Positions 44,215-53,578 of a stretch of 64,000 nucleotides of DNA are shown piece by piece. The stretch covers positions 18,045 through 82,044 of the forward strand of contig CAYPCQ010000024.1 of the NCBI GenBank assembly GCA_964409245.1, given 5' to 3'. The notes under the pieces are model-generated. The model did not search any database and was not told the origin of the DNA. It was given only the letters and a program-made list of their open reading frames with translations. Each line of letters begins with the position of its first letter. Positions within the stretch are counted from its first letter, which is position 1. Origin of the DNA: CAIMWS01 sp964409245. Lineage in GTDB: Bacteria; Verrucomicrobiota; Verrucomicrobiia; Limisphaerales; UBA1319. Both the position numbers and the translations under genes were made by a program.

Positions 44215-45291
44215 ATGAAAGAAAATGCCATGGCAGCCAAGACAACCGAAAAAAACCCTGAAATTAAGACCGCCGATGCCGACAAGGCCCAAGCCAACCG
44301 GAGGCGGGATCTGGACACGGCCATCGCGACCATCACCAAAACCTTTGGGGATGGGAGCATCATGCGCCTGGGCGACGCCCGGTCCCGCGTGAAGATCGAT
44401 GTGATTTCCACCGGTGCGCTGACGGTGGACCTGGCCCTGGGTGTGGGCGGGGTGCCGCGGGGGCGGGTGGTCGAGATTTTCGGCCCGGAATCTTCGGGCA
44501 AAACCACGCTGACCCTGCACATCATCGCCAACGCGCAGAAGATGGGCGGGCAGGCGGCGTTCATCGACGTGGAGCACGCCATGGATCCCGGCTACGCCAA
44601 GAAGCTCGGGGTGAACCTGGACGAGCTGCTGGTCTCGCAGCCGGACAGCGGCGAGGAGGCGCTGACGATCTGCGAGATGCTGGTGCGCTCGAACGCGCTG
44701 GATGTGATCGTGTTGGATTCGGTGGCCGCCCTGGTGCCCAAGGCGGAATTGGAGGGGGAGATGGGGATGGCCACGATGGGGATGCAGGCGCGGCTGATGA
44801 GCCAGGCCATGCGCAAGCTCACGGCCATCCTCAGCAAGGCCAAGACCACCTGCATCTTCACCAACCAGATCCGCGAGAAAGTGGGGGTCATGTTCGGCAA
44901 CCCGGAAACCACCCCGGGCGGCAAGGCGCTGAAGTTCTACGCCAGCGTGCGCATCGACATCCGCCGCAAGGACACCATCAAGGACGCGGCGGGCAACAGC
45001 ATCGGGAACAACGTCAAAGTGAAAATCGTCAAAAACAAGGTGGCCCCGCCTTTCACCGAGGCGGAGTTTGAGATCTTCTACAACCAGGGCATCAACCGGG
45101 AGGGGACGATCCTGGATGCCGGGCTGGAGTGCGGGGTGCTGGACAAGAAAGGCGCCTGGCTGCAGTTCAAGGGTGAATTGATCGGCCAGGGCCGCGATGC
45201 GGCGCGCCAGGCCTTGCAGGAGAAACCGGAATTGGGGGCGAAAATCGTGGAGGCCATCATGGCCAAGCGGGCGGAGATTGCCGCCGTATAG
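44215..45291 (+). CDS. recA: Recombinase A
   Basis: RecA forms filaments on single-stranded DNA, drives strand exchange and triggers self-cleavage of S24 repressors. The 358-residue length is normal. Walker A GPESSGKT, the block FIDVEHAMDPGYAKKLGV, Walker B LDVIVLDSVAALVPKAE, the L1 loop EGEMGMATMGMQARLMSQAM and L2 IREKVGVMFGNPETTPGGKA are intact. ATG codons at 44215 and 44230 could both start; the longer form was kept because no ribosome binding site favours the shorter. Confidence 0.98.
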   Translation: MKENAMAAKTTEKNPEIKTADADKAQANRRRDLDTAIATITKTFGDGSIMRLGDARSRVKIDVISTGALTVDLALGVGGVPRGRVVEIFGPESSGKTTLTLHIIANAQKMGGQAAFIDVEHAMDPGYAKKLGVNLDELLVSQPDSGEEALTICEMLVRSNALDVIVLDSVAALVPKAELEGEMGMATMGMQARLMSQAMRKLTAILSKAKTTCIFTNQIREKVGVMFGNPETTPGGKALKFYASVRIDIRRKDTIKDAAGNSIGNNVKVKIVKNKVAPPFTEAEFEIFYNQGINREGTILDAGLECGVLDKKGAWLQFKGELIGQGRDAARQALQEKPELGAKIVEAIMAKRAEIAAV

Positions 45292-45364
45292 CGCAAAGCT
45301 GGCTCCGCTGGACCCGGGAACCAAATTCCCCAGCCCGGCCGATTGCATTCCGCGGATTACAGCC

Positions 45365-45370
45365 TATAGT
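45365..45370 (+). promoter_or_regulatory. Candidate -10 box (TATAGT) for the hybrid kinase operon
   Basis: TATAGT, 5 of 6 to consensus, would start transcription about 7 bases downstream, exactly where the hairpin at 45378 begins. TTGCAT (45343-45348) is a weak -35 at 16 bases. Confidence 0.35.
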
Positions 45371-45377
45371 ACAGCAT

Positions 45378-45408
45378 ATCAGCGGGGCTTGAAGGAGCCC
45401 TCGCTGAT
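45378..45408 (+). promoter_or_regulatory. 5' leader hairpin before the hybrid kinase
   Basis: ATCAGCGGGGCT (45378-45389) and AGCCCTCGCTGAT (45396-45408) form a 12-bp stem with one bulged T and a 6-base loop, ending 25 bases before the ATG. It could cap the message, regulate translation, or end recA transcripts, although no T run follows. Confidence 0.45.
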
Positions 45409-45433
45409 GTAATGGCAACATGCAGGGGTAACG

Positions 45434-48400
45434 ATGGAAGGTGAGCTCAAGCCGGCGCCCCGCGCCGCCGATGCCGAAGGGCGGAAGGAAGCGGCCGCAC
45501 AGCCGGCCGCTGCCCTGGGCCGTTTTTTCGAGTTATCCCAGGATTTGCTGGGCGTGGCAGATTTCACGGGCCGATTGCTCCACGTCAACCCTGCCTGGGG
45601 GAATAACCTGGGGTGGTCATCCGCGGAATTGAAAGCCAGGCCCTTCCTCGAATGGGTCCACGCGGAGGAGCGCCTGGCCACCGCCCGCGAGCTAAAGAAG
45701 GCGGAGGGCGGCCAGGCGGCGCGGTTCGAGAGCCGGTGCCTGGGCCGGGAGGGCGCCGGCCACTGGGTGGAGTGGAGCGCCACGGCGGATCCCGGGCGCG
45801 CGCTGGTTTACCTCAGCGGCCGGCCGGCGCCACCGCGGCCGCCGGCCGCCGGCTGGCAGCAGCAGCACACCGAATCCGAGCGCCGAGTCCGGGCCGGAGC
45901 GGTGGAATTGCGGAAGACAGGCCTGGACACCGGGGAGCAATTCCGGCTGCTGGTGGAGAGCGTGCAGGATTACGCGATCATCATGCTGGACCTGGAGGGG
46001 CGCGCGGTGAGCTGGAACCGGGGCGCGGAGCGGCTCACGGGCTACGCGGCGGCGGAATTCCTCGGGCAGCCCAGCGCGCGGCTCCACCCGGAGGAAGCCC
46101 TGCGCCAGGGGATGCCGGAGCGGGAGCTCAGGGAGGTGGCGGAGAAGGGGCGCTGCGAGGAGGAGGGCTGGCGGCGGCGCCGGGAGGGCTCGCGGTTCTG
46201 GGCCATAACGACCCTGACGGCGGTGCGGGATGACGCGGGACAGCTGCGCGGGTTCGCGCTCGTGATGCGGGATGTCACTGAGCGCAAACGGGCGGAAGAG
46301 GCCTTGCGGGAGAGCCTGCTGTTCCGGTGCCAAGGGGAGCGGATCGGGCGGATCGGCGCCTGGAAGGTGAATCCCGTTACGGATTCCCTTTATTGGACCG
46401 AGGGGATTTACGACATCCTGGAATTGCCGCTGGATTACCAGCCTGGTTTCAAGGAAGACCTGCGGTGGTATGATGCCAGCTCGATCCCGGTGTTGAAGGA
46501 GGCCATGGCCCGGGCGATGGAGGACGGGGAATCGTTTGTCCTGGAGGCGGGCGTGACGACGCGAACCGGGCAGCACCTCTGGGCCGAGGTGCGCTGCCTG
46601 GGGCGGGTGGTGGAAGGCGGGGGAACTTTCATTGTGGGCACCTTCCAGGATATCACCGCCCGGAAACAGGCGGTGCAGGCGATCCAGCAGAACGAGCTGC
46701 GGATGCGCTCGCTGCTGGCCAGCATGAACGACCTGGTCTTTGTCCTGGACCGGGACTTGGTATTCCAGGAATACCAGCAGCCGGTCAAAGGGGAATTGTT
46801 CATCCCGCCCGGGGAATTCGTGGGCAAGCGCTTCGACGACATCGCCTTCCCGGAGCCGGCGCGCGCCATCATCAAGCGCGCGCTGCGGGAAACCCTGGAC
46901 ACCCAGTGCCCGGCCCGGGCCGAATACCCCTTGGACATGCCGGATGGACGGCGGTGGTTCGACCTGCACGTCACCTCGTTCGAATCGGGCGGGGGCGGGC
47001 AGCAGGGGCTGACCTGCGTGGTGCGGGACACCACGGAAAGCAAGCGTACTCAGGAGGCTCTGCGGCAGCAGCGCGACCTGGGCGTGCAGCTGCTGGGCGT
47101 GAGTTCCCTGGCTGAGGGATTGGGCCTCTGCGTGCGGGCGGCCCAGGGGATCACCGGCCTGGAAGGCGGCAGCCTGTTCCTGGCGGACGCCACGGGCGCA
47201 TTGAAGCTGGTTTTCCAGGAGGGATGGCCCCCGCGCCACCTCGAGGCGCACAAGGAACTGGCGGCGGATTCCCCCCTGGCGCAATGGGCGCGGGAGGGAG
47301 CGGCGCATCACGGCGGCCCGCCGGCTTGCGGGCTGCCGCCCGGCCTGGAGGGGGCGGCAGGGGATTACCGGTCCTTTTCGCTGGTGCCCATCCGGCGGGA
47401 GGGCCGGCTCCTGGCCCTGCTGCTGCTGGCTTCCCGTTCCGCTCAAGAATTGTCCTCCTCCATCACGCACCTGCTGGAGTCGATCGCCCAACAGGTGGGG
47501 ATCTTCATCGACCAGGTCGAGGCGCAGGCGGCGCTGCGCCAGGCCCATGATGAGCTCGAGCAGCGGGTGGCCCGGCGCACGGCGGAGCTTTCGCGGGAAA
47601 TCCAAGAGCGCAAAGCGGTGGAGGTGGAGGTGGGCCGGGCCAAAGCGGCGGCCGATGCCGCCAACCAGGCCAAAAGCCGGTTCCTGGCGAACATGTCCCA
47701 CGAGATCCGCACGCCGCTGCACGCGATCCTGGGCTTCAGCCAGCTGCTGCAGCGGGATGCGAAGGTGGCCCCGGAGCAGCGGAAACACCTGGAAATCATC
47801 AACCGCAGCGGGGAGCACCTGCTGCGGCTCATTGGCGACGTGCTCGACATGTCCAAGATCGAGGCCGGCCGGATGCAGCTGGCGCTGGCGGAATGCGACT
47901 TCCGCGCCTTGCTGGAGGGCATGGAGTCCATGTTCCAGCTGCGCACCCAGGAGAAGGGCCTGAAGTTTGGGATGCGCTGCGCCCCGGGCCTGCCGGAACG
48001 CCTGCATACCGACGAGGGCAAGATCCGCCAGGTGCTCTTGAACATCCTGAGCAACGCCGTCAAATTCACGGTGCACGGGCACATCCAGCTGCGGGTGGCC
48101 AGCGAAGTTTTAGCGGAGGGGGAGGGTTCCAACCAGATGGCGGCCCGGGTGGCGGTCGAGGTGGAAGATACGGGGCCGGGCATCGCCCCCGCAGATCTGG
48201 AGCGGATCTTCGAGCCATTCGAGCAAATCCAGGGCGGGCAGCGCCTGGTGGAGGGCGGCACCGGCCTGGGGCTGCCCATCAGCCGGCAACTGGCGCGGAT
48301 GCTGGGCGGGGAGGTGGCCGCCACGAGCCAGGTGGGCGTGGGCAGCACCTTGCGCTTCTCCTTTACGGCGGCGATCCTGGCCCCGGCCACCCCGGCTGCC

Positions 48401-49072
48401 CCGGCCACCCCCGGCCAGCGAATCCTCCGGTTAAAAGCCACGGAAACCGCACCCCTGGTGTGCGTGGTGGACGATATTTGGTCCAACCGGAGCCTGCTGC
48501 GGGCTTTGCTCTCCAGGGCCGGCTTCCGGGTGTGCGAGGCGGCCACCGGCCTGGAGGCCGTGGAGCGGTTCGCCGAGACGCGCCCGGACCTGGTGCTGAT
48601 GGACCTGCGGATGCCGGGGCAGGATGGATTCACGGCCACCCAGGCCATCCGCGCCGCGCCCGGCGGGGGGGACACCCGGATCCTGCTGGTGAGCGGCGAC
48701 CTGCTGGGCAATACGGAGGCGCAGTGGCGGGGCGCGGGCGCGGATGGATTCATCCCCAAGCCATTCCACCAGGACCAGCTCCTGGAACAGATCGGCCTCC
48801 TGCTGGGGATTGAATATGTATATGAAGGAACGGTGATCCCCCAAATTTCGCAGACCGGCCTGGGCAAGGAAGCCATTTACTTCCTGGCGCCCGAACTCCG
48901 CGACCGGATCCGGGAGGCGACCGAGGCGGGTGACCGGCGGCAGCTGATGGAAATAATCACGCGGGAAGTGGCGCCGGTGCATGAAGCGCTGGGCGCAGCC
49001 TTGAGCCGGATGGCGGCAAATTACGATTACCACTCGATTTTGCGTTTATTGAATGAGGAGGGAAATCCATGA
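45434..49072 (+). CDS. Soluble multi-PAS/GAF hybrid histidine kinase
   Basis: The 1212-residue protein has no membrane segment. In order: PAS (about 28-130), PAS with PAC (165-295, ends RDVTERKRAEEAL), PAS_3-type (300-415), PAS (430-545), GAF-like domain (555-715), coiled linker, HisKA with phospho-acceptor His756 in NMSHEIRTPLHAIL, HATPase (about 850-990, N box LNILSNAVKF, G boxes DTGPGIAP and GGTGLGLPIS), receiver with Asp1057 in LVLMDLRMPG, and a helical C-terminal tail. It should sense internal or redox/ligand signals and pass phosphate through its receiver. It overlaps the next gene by an ATGA junction, which implies one operon and probably one pathway. Confidence 0.95.
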   Translation: MEGELKPAPRAADAEGRKEAAAQPAAALGRFFELSQDLLGVADFTGRLLHVNPAWGNNLGWSSAELKARPFLEWVHAEERLATARELKKAEGGQAARFESRCLGREGAGHWVEWSATADPGRALVYLSGRPAPPRPPAAGWQQQHTESERRVRAGAVELRKTGLDTGEQFRLLVESVQDYAIIMLDLEGRAVSWNRGAERLTGYAAAEFLGQPSARLHPEEALRQGMPERELREVAEKGRCEEEGWRRRREGSRFWAITTLTAVRDDAGQLRGFALVMRDVTERKRAEEALRESLLFRCQGERIGRIGAWKVNPVTDSLYWTEGIYDILELPLDYQPGFKEDLRWYDASSIPVLKEAMARAMEDGESFVLEAGVTTRTGQHLWAEVRCLGRVVEGGGTFIVGTFQDITARKQAVQAIQQNELRMRSLLASMNDLVFVLDRDLVFQEYQQPVKGELFIPPGEFVGKRFDDIAFPEPARAIIKRALRETLDTQCPARAEYPLDMPDGRRWFDLHVTSFESGGGGQQGLTCVVRDTTESKRTQEALRQQRDLGVQLLGVSSLAEGLGLCVRAAQGITGLEGGSLFLADATGALKLVFQEGWPPRHLEAHKELAADSPLAQWAREGAAHHGGPPACGLPPGLEGAAGDYRSFSLVPIRREGRLLALLLLASRSAQELSSSITHLLESIAQQVGIFIDQVEAQAALRQAHDELEQRVARRTAELSREIQERKAVEVEVGRAKAAADAANQAKSRFLANMSHEIRTPLHAILGFSQLLQRDAKVAPEQRKHLEIINRSGEHLLRLIGDVLDMSKIEAGRMQLALAECDFRALLEGMESMFQLRTQEKGLKFGMRCAPGLPERLHTDEGKIRQVLLNILSNAVKFTVHGHIQLRVASEVLAEGEGSNQMAARVAVEVEDTGPGIAPADLERIFEPFEQIQGGQRLVEGGTGLGLPISRQLARMLGGEVAATSQVGVGSTLRFSFTAAILAPATPAAPATPGQRILRLKATETAPLVCVVDDIWSNRSLLRALLSRAGFRVCEAATGLEAVERFAETRPDLVLMDLRMPGQDGFTATQAIRAAPGGGDTRILLVSGDLLGNTEAQWRGAGADGFIPKPFHQDQLLEQIGLLLGIEYVYEGTVIPQISQTGLGKEAIYFLAPELRDRIREATEAGDRRQLMEIITREVAPVHEALGAALSRMAANYDYHSILRLLNEEGNP

Positions 49073-50199
49073 TTGAAACATTGCGTGAGCGGCCGCGGAT
49101 CATGATCGTCGATGACGCGCCCCAGAACCTGCAGCTGCTGGAGTCCATGCTGGAAAACCAGGGCTGCCAGGTGTTTGCCATGCCGAGCGGGGAAATGGCG
49201 CTGAAAGCGCTGGACCGGGACCGGCCGCACCTGATCCTGCTGGACGTGCGCATGCCCGGGCTGGACGGCTACGAGGTGTGCGCCCGCCTGAAGGCCGATC
49301 CCCAATTCAAGGAGATACCGGTGCTGTTCCTGAGCGCCCTGAACGAGCCGGCGGACAAGGTGCGCGCCTTCCAGGCCGGGGGGGTGGATTACATCGCCAA
49401 GCCGTTCCAGCTGGCGGAGGTGGAGGCGCGGGTGCGCTGCCAGCTGGAGCTGCTCGAGCAGCGCCGGGAGCTGCAGGCCAGCCACCGCCGCCTGCAGGAG
49501 ATGGAACGGCTGCGGGACGGCTTGTTCCACATGGTGGTGCACGACATGCGCTCCCCGCTGACGGGTTTATCCATGTCCCTATCCATGTTGGGCGCGCTCC
49601 TGCCCAAGGGGGATTCCGAATTGGCCGCATACCTGGAATCGGCGCAGCGGAGCACGCGGTGGCTTTCCGGGATGGCGTTGGAGCTGCTGGACATCAGCCG
49701 GCTGGAAAGCAGCCAGATGCCGCTGGATAAAATGCCGGGGGATCTGCTCACGGTGGCCTGGGGGGTGCGCGATGCCTGTGGCAGCCCGAACGATCAGCAG
49801 CGGCTCCGGGTGGAGGCCGCCGGGCCGGTGCGCGCGGTGTTCGATCCCTCCCTGATCCAGCGGGTGCTGACCAACCTGGTGGATAATGCGTTCAAGTTCA
49901 TCGAAGAAGACGGGTGGGTGAAAATCGTGTTCCGGAAAGAGAACGGCCACGTCCTGGTCTCCGTGATCGACAACGGCCCGGGCATCCCGCCGGAGTTCCA
50001 CGGGAAAATATTCGAAAAATTCGGCCAGGTGGAAAACCGGCAGCGGCAGCTGGGCACCGGCCTGGGCCTGGCCTTCTGCAAGCTGGCGGTGGAAGCGCAC
50101 GGGGGGCGGATCGGCGTGCAGAGCGAGGTGGGCCACGGCAGCACCTTCTGGTTCACCATCCCGGCGGGCGAGGCGGCCCCAAGCGCCATCAGCCCGTAG
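49069..50199 (+). CDS. Receiver-histidine kinase fusion
   Basis: The 376-residue protein starts with a receiver domain (Asp59 in LILLDVRMPG, Lys111 in YIAKPF). A coiled linker and HisKA follow, with His158 in MVVHDMRSPLTGLSM, and then a HATPase domain (LTNLVDNAFKF, DNGPGIPPEF, GTGLGLAF). The receiver-first order means its kinase is probably controlled by phosphate from another kinase, the obvious candidate being the hybrid kinase whose stop overlaps its start by 4 bases. No DNA-binding output follows, so the pathway's end point is encoded elsewhere. Confidence 0.93.
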   Translation: MIETLRERPRIMIVDDAPQNLQLLESMLENQGCQVFAMPSGEMALKALDRDRPHLILLDVRMPGLDGYEVCARLKADPQFKEIPVLFLSALNEPADKVRAFQAGGVDYIAKPFQLAEVEARVRCQLELLEQRRELQASHRRLQEMERLRDGLFHMVVHDMRSPLTGLSMSLSMLGALLPKGDSELAAYLESAQRSTRWLSGMALELLDISRLESSQMPLDKMPGDLLTVAWGVRDACGSPNDQQRLRVEAAGPVRAVFDPSLIQRVLTNLVDNAFKFIEEDGWVKIVFRKENGHVLVSVIDNGPGIPPEFHGKIFEKFGQVENRQRQLGTGLGLAFCKLAVEAHGGRIGVQSEVGHGSTFWFTIPAGEAAPSAISP

Positions 50200-50526
50200 C
50201 AAACCGCCCTGATTTTGCTGGGGACAATGTTCACTTTTGGAACCGCCAACGGAGGGGATTCAAGGCGGATGGTGCGGGCCCCAAAAGCAGAGATCCAAGA
50301 GCGCGCAAACCTAACGCTGGCAGCCGCCGAGGTCACGAGGCGGATCGGGCGCGGGCGAATTCCAATCCTGGTCCAATCCGCCCCAGACCCGGCACCCGGA
50401 ATTTGCGGATCGCAGCGACATACGCACGGTCCAGATCCGCCTCCGCCGCCCGGATCACGCCACAGTGGCGATGCAGGGGGCTTTGCGCTTTGCCTCCGCG
50501 ATAATCCACCCGCCCAAGGCGGCCGG
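50200..50526. other. Gene-free 327-bp spacer with dispersed repeat copy C
   Basis: Lies between the convergent receiver-kinase and exported-protein genes. Its centre (50306-50447) is the third copy of the repeat found at 41.5-41.8 kb. No terminator or coding frame was recognised. Confidence 0.6.
50306..50447. repeat. Dispersed repeat, copy C
   Basis: About 142 bases are roughly 80% like 41531-41671, in the same orientation, with an unchanged 26-base segment at 50419-50444. The copies are 9 kb apart and both lie just outside genes. Confidence 0.75.
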
Positions 50527-53313
50527 CTACCGGCGCGCCAAGGCGGCGGCCAGCTCTGCGAGGCGGCGGCCGTCGCGGCATTCTTCGTCCGGGCTGGCGT
50601 AAACGGCGTCGAGCAGCCAGGGGCGGTCCGGGGCGAGCGGGAGCCAGCGGCGGAGCGCCTCGGACGGCGCAGCCTCGCCCAAGGGGGCGTGCGCATCCCA
50701 GGCCTGGCCGGACCAATCCTTCCGCGCGGAACTCAGCAGCCAGACCCCGATTTTGCCCGCCAGCAGCTTGGTGATCTCCGGGGAGGGGCCATCGGCGCCC
50801 AGGAGCGCCGGGCTGACCGCCAGCCGCAAATGGGCGGCGCCGATCTGATCCACCCACCGCGCCGCCTCGGCCAGGCCCCAGGGCGGCTTGCCCGCCGCCA
50901 GGCGCAGGTGCAGGGTGATCTGCCGTTCCCGGGCGAGGTCCGCCAGCCGGCGGAGGGTTTTCCCGAAGCCCTGCCGGGACTGCTCCGCGGTGAAATTATT
51001 CTCCGGATGCCGGTGCAGGGTGAAGATCAGATCCCGGGCGCCCACCAGCGCCATCTTGTCGAGCAGGGCGGTGATGGTTTCGAGGCTGCGGGTGTAATCC
51101 GGCTCCTGGTTGTCCAGCAAACGCAAGCCGGGGAACAGGTTGATACCGGAGCTGAGGTCCACCATCACCCGCAAACCCTGCCGCCGGATCCAGGCGGATT
51201 CCTGGCGCCATGCCGCGCCCTCCCGGCCGGCCAGGCAGGACCAATCCGCCACCACGCCGTCGAAGTGCTCGAAAAAGCCGGGCCGGGCGAGGATCTCCCG
51301 CTGGAGCGAAGCCGCCTGGCGCAAAGGCAGGAAACGCCCGCGGGGGGCGGGGGTGGGCGGGACATGGGGAATCTCCCGCACGCCCTCCTCGCGCACCCGC
51401 ACCGCGAAGATCCGGATATCCCCGCCGGCGATGACGTTTTCCGAGCCGGCGCCGGGCGCGCTGGCAGGGATGCCTTCCGGCAGCCAGCCGGGGGCCGCTT
51501 TTTCGGAGGTGTCCAGCGGCAGCTCCCGGATGGATTCCAGGGGGCCGCAGCGGGAGCTGATTTTGAAAGGCAGCGGCCGCCAGGCGCTGTTGGCGAGGCC
51601 CAAGGTGTAAACCCCCGGGCCTTTGCGGCAGGTCACCAGGCTCAGCCCGGGATTCCCGGCCTCGAAGAGCTGCTGCCCGCGGAAGGCGGTTTCCAGGGCG
51701 GCCTTCATGCCCGCGCCCAGCCGGTACGGTTTGGGCAGCGGCTGGTCCACCGCGCTGCGCAGGCTGGTGCCGGCCGGGGAGGTGAATTCGATCCCGGAAT
51801 CGGCGGCCACCACGGTCAGCCGGCCTTCGCCCACCTGGCGCCCGCCCGCAAGGGCCTCCCCGTTCACGCCCGCCAGCCCGCCCGGCAGGCGGGCCAGGTT
51901 GCCGGTGGTGATCACCAGGTGGCCCCCCTGCCGCACATAATGCTCCAGCTTCGCGCGCAGCTCCAGCCCCCCGGCCAGGTCTCCCGCCGCCACGACGAGC
52001 GGATAGCGGTCCAAAACCCACTCCGGCGCATCGCTCAGCAGGCAATCGGCGATGTCCCCGTAGGGAGTGGGGGTGACGAAGCCGGATTCATCGTGGAAAT
52101 AGGAGGAATCCTGGTAGCCGGGATACAGCAGATCCAGCACGGCATCGGTGAGGAAATCGCCCGCCTCGTAGGGGCGGTTGCCCCAGACGCGGTAGATCTT
52201 GTCGGAATAGAGGTGGCGGGGAAAGGTCCAGCCCGCGCAGAAATCCAGCAGCAGGGCCACGGGCGTGTGCTGGACGCCCGGCTGGCCATGCTCCTCCACC
52301 CAGCGCCGCGCGCCCTGCTGGATCTTCCCGATGGGCGATAGCTGGTCCCCCTCGAACCAGCCGTTCTCAAAGCCCACCACCAGGGAGTTGTAAAGGAGGT
52401 GGAGGTACATCAGCCGTTTCATCAGGCTCAGGCTGGTGCCTTTGGTGGGGCCGAAATCATACCCATCGCTGCGGCCGGACGAGCCGTAGGTTTTATAGCC
52501 CCACCGGTTGTAGATGGAAGCGTTGCCGAACCAGGGCACCCCGTATTGCTTGCCTGCCCCGCGGATGAAGGCGTAATAGACCTGGTTGTTCGGCAGGCCC
52601 TGGGCGGTTTCCGCCCCAATCAGGGTATAGGTGCCTTCTTTCAGGAAGTAGTGGCCGTAATTCAGCGAGACCAGCGTGGCGTGCTTGTGGCCGAGGTCGT
52701 CCCCCATCCGCTCGAAATGCCGCTGGAAATTCAGGTACTGCTCGAGCCGGCTGGCCGAGGCGGGGGTCATCTGGTTCGCGTAGCCGCCGATGTAGCGGCC
52801 ATCCTGCTCGCCGATATCCGTCCCCAGCCAGCGCTCCCCCAGCTTGGATTCCAGGATCTCATAAGCCGCGGCCGGCGGCCGGAACTGCTGCCAATACCCG
52901 CCCGGACCCGACCCCGGCACATAGCCCCACAGGTCGAAAAGATACAAGTCCCGGCGGCGGATTTCGTCCGCGAAAGCGCCCAGGTTCCGGGCGAACAGGA
53001 TCGGGTAGGCGGGCCAGATCACATCCCCGAGCCGGTGGGTGCGGGTGAATTTCTCCAGCTCCGCCTCGTAGCCCACCACCAGGCCATCCTGCACGGTGAA
53101 ACCCCGCGCGGAGGTGAACTGCGGGCGGTTGCGGAAGGTCTCCCAGGTGGGCGGCCTGACCTGGCGGCGCTGGTAATCGGGATGTTCCCGCGGCTCCAGC
53201 AGGTGGCTGTAAACCCGGTGGAGGGCCTCCGGTTCGGCGGCGGCCGGCTGCGGGAGGCGGGCCGGGCTGAGCCAGGCGCCGGCCACCAGGGTCAAAGTGA
53301 TCAGGGATTTCAT
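50527..53313 (-). CDS. Large exported protein, glycosidase-like, unassigned family
   Basis: The 928-residue protein has a signal peptide (LITLTLVAGAWLSPARL). Residues 40-400 look like an enzyme barrel with many aromatic and acidic residues (YEAELEKFTRTHRLGDVIWP, TLVSLNYGHYFLKEG, VGFENGWFEGDQLSP, VALLLDFCAGWTFPRHLY). Residues 400-560 contain a Rossmann-like segment typical of the domain after glycosidase barrels (YPLVVAAGDLAGG, YVRQGGHLVITTGNLARL). The end is a second barrel-like or helical domain with RDLIFTLHRHPENN and LLSSARKDWSGQAW. No named glycoside hydrolase family was matched. It stands alone. Confidence 0.65.
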   Translation of the reverse strand: MKSLITLTLVAGAWLSPARLPQPAAAEPEALHRVYSHLLEPREHPDYQRRQVRPPTWETFRNRPQFTSARGFTVQDGLVVGYEAELEKFTRTHRLGDVIWPAYPILFARNLGAFADEIRRRDLYLFDLWGYVPGSGPGGYWQQFRPPAAAYEILESKLGERWLGTDIGEQDGRYIGGYANQMTPASASRLEQYLNFQRHFERMGDDLGHKHATLVSLNYGHYFLKEGTYTLIGAETAQGLPNNQVYYAFIRGAGKQYGVPWFGNASIYNRWGYKTYGSSGRSDGYDFGPTKGTSLSLMKRLMYLHLLYNSLVVGFENGWFEGDQLSPIGKIQQGARRWVEEHGQPGVQHTPVALLLDFCAGWTFPRHLYSDKIYRVWGNRPYEAGDFLTDAVLDLLYPGYQDSSYFHDESGFVTPTPYGDIADCLLSDAPEWVLDRYPLVVAAGDLAGGLELRAKLEHYVRQGGHLVITTGNLARLPGGLAGVNGEALAGGRQVGEGRLTVVAADSGIEFTSPAGTSLRSAVDQPLPKPYRLGAGMKAALETAFRGQQLFEAGNPGLSLVTCRKGPGVYTLGLANSAWRPLPFKISSRCGPLESIRELPLDTSEKAAPGWLPEGIPASAPGAGSENVIAGGDIRIFAVRVREEGVREIPHVPPTPAPRGRFLPLRQAASLQREILARPGFFEHFDGVVADWSCLAGREGAAWRQESAWIRRQGLRVMVDLSSGINLFPGLRLLDNQEPDYTRSLETITALLDKMALVGARDLIFTLHRHPENNFTAEQSRQGFGKTLRRLADLARERQITLHLRLAAGKPPWGLAEAARWVDQIGAAHLRLAVSPALLGADGPSPEITKLLAGKIGVWLLSSARKDWSGQAWDAHAPLGEAAPSEALRRWLPLAPDRPWLLDAVYASPDEECRDGRRLAELAAALARR

Positions 53314-53578
53314 AAGTGGCGGTTATTTTCCGGGCCTGGCCCCAACAAGCAAGGCCAAATTAAAACCGGGCGCGCGCGGGGGGCGTCCCGGTGTTCCTCC
53401 TCACCCTGGCCCGCCCCTCCCGAGGCGAGGGAATGCGCCCGGGGAGGGAAGCTCATCGTGGAGGCAAGGCGCAAGCCCGCCAGCGCCTGAAGGCCCGGAT
53501 AAATGGGCGTGCTCCTTCGGCGGCGAACGCCTGACCGGGGCTCAGGCAGCGGCCCTCGGCGGCCTGCAGTGGCGATGG

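Noticed and set aside
45692..48082. A 796-codon minus-strand open frame
   Set aside because: It is antisense to the hybrid kinase, whose domains are unambiguous, and has no family match or signal.
50215..52341. A 708-codon plus-strand open frame
   Set aside because: It runs through the dispersed repeat and antisense to the exported protein; composition is typical of a shadow frame.
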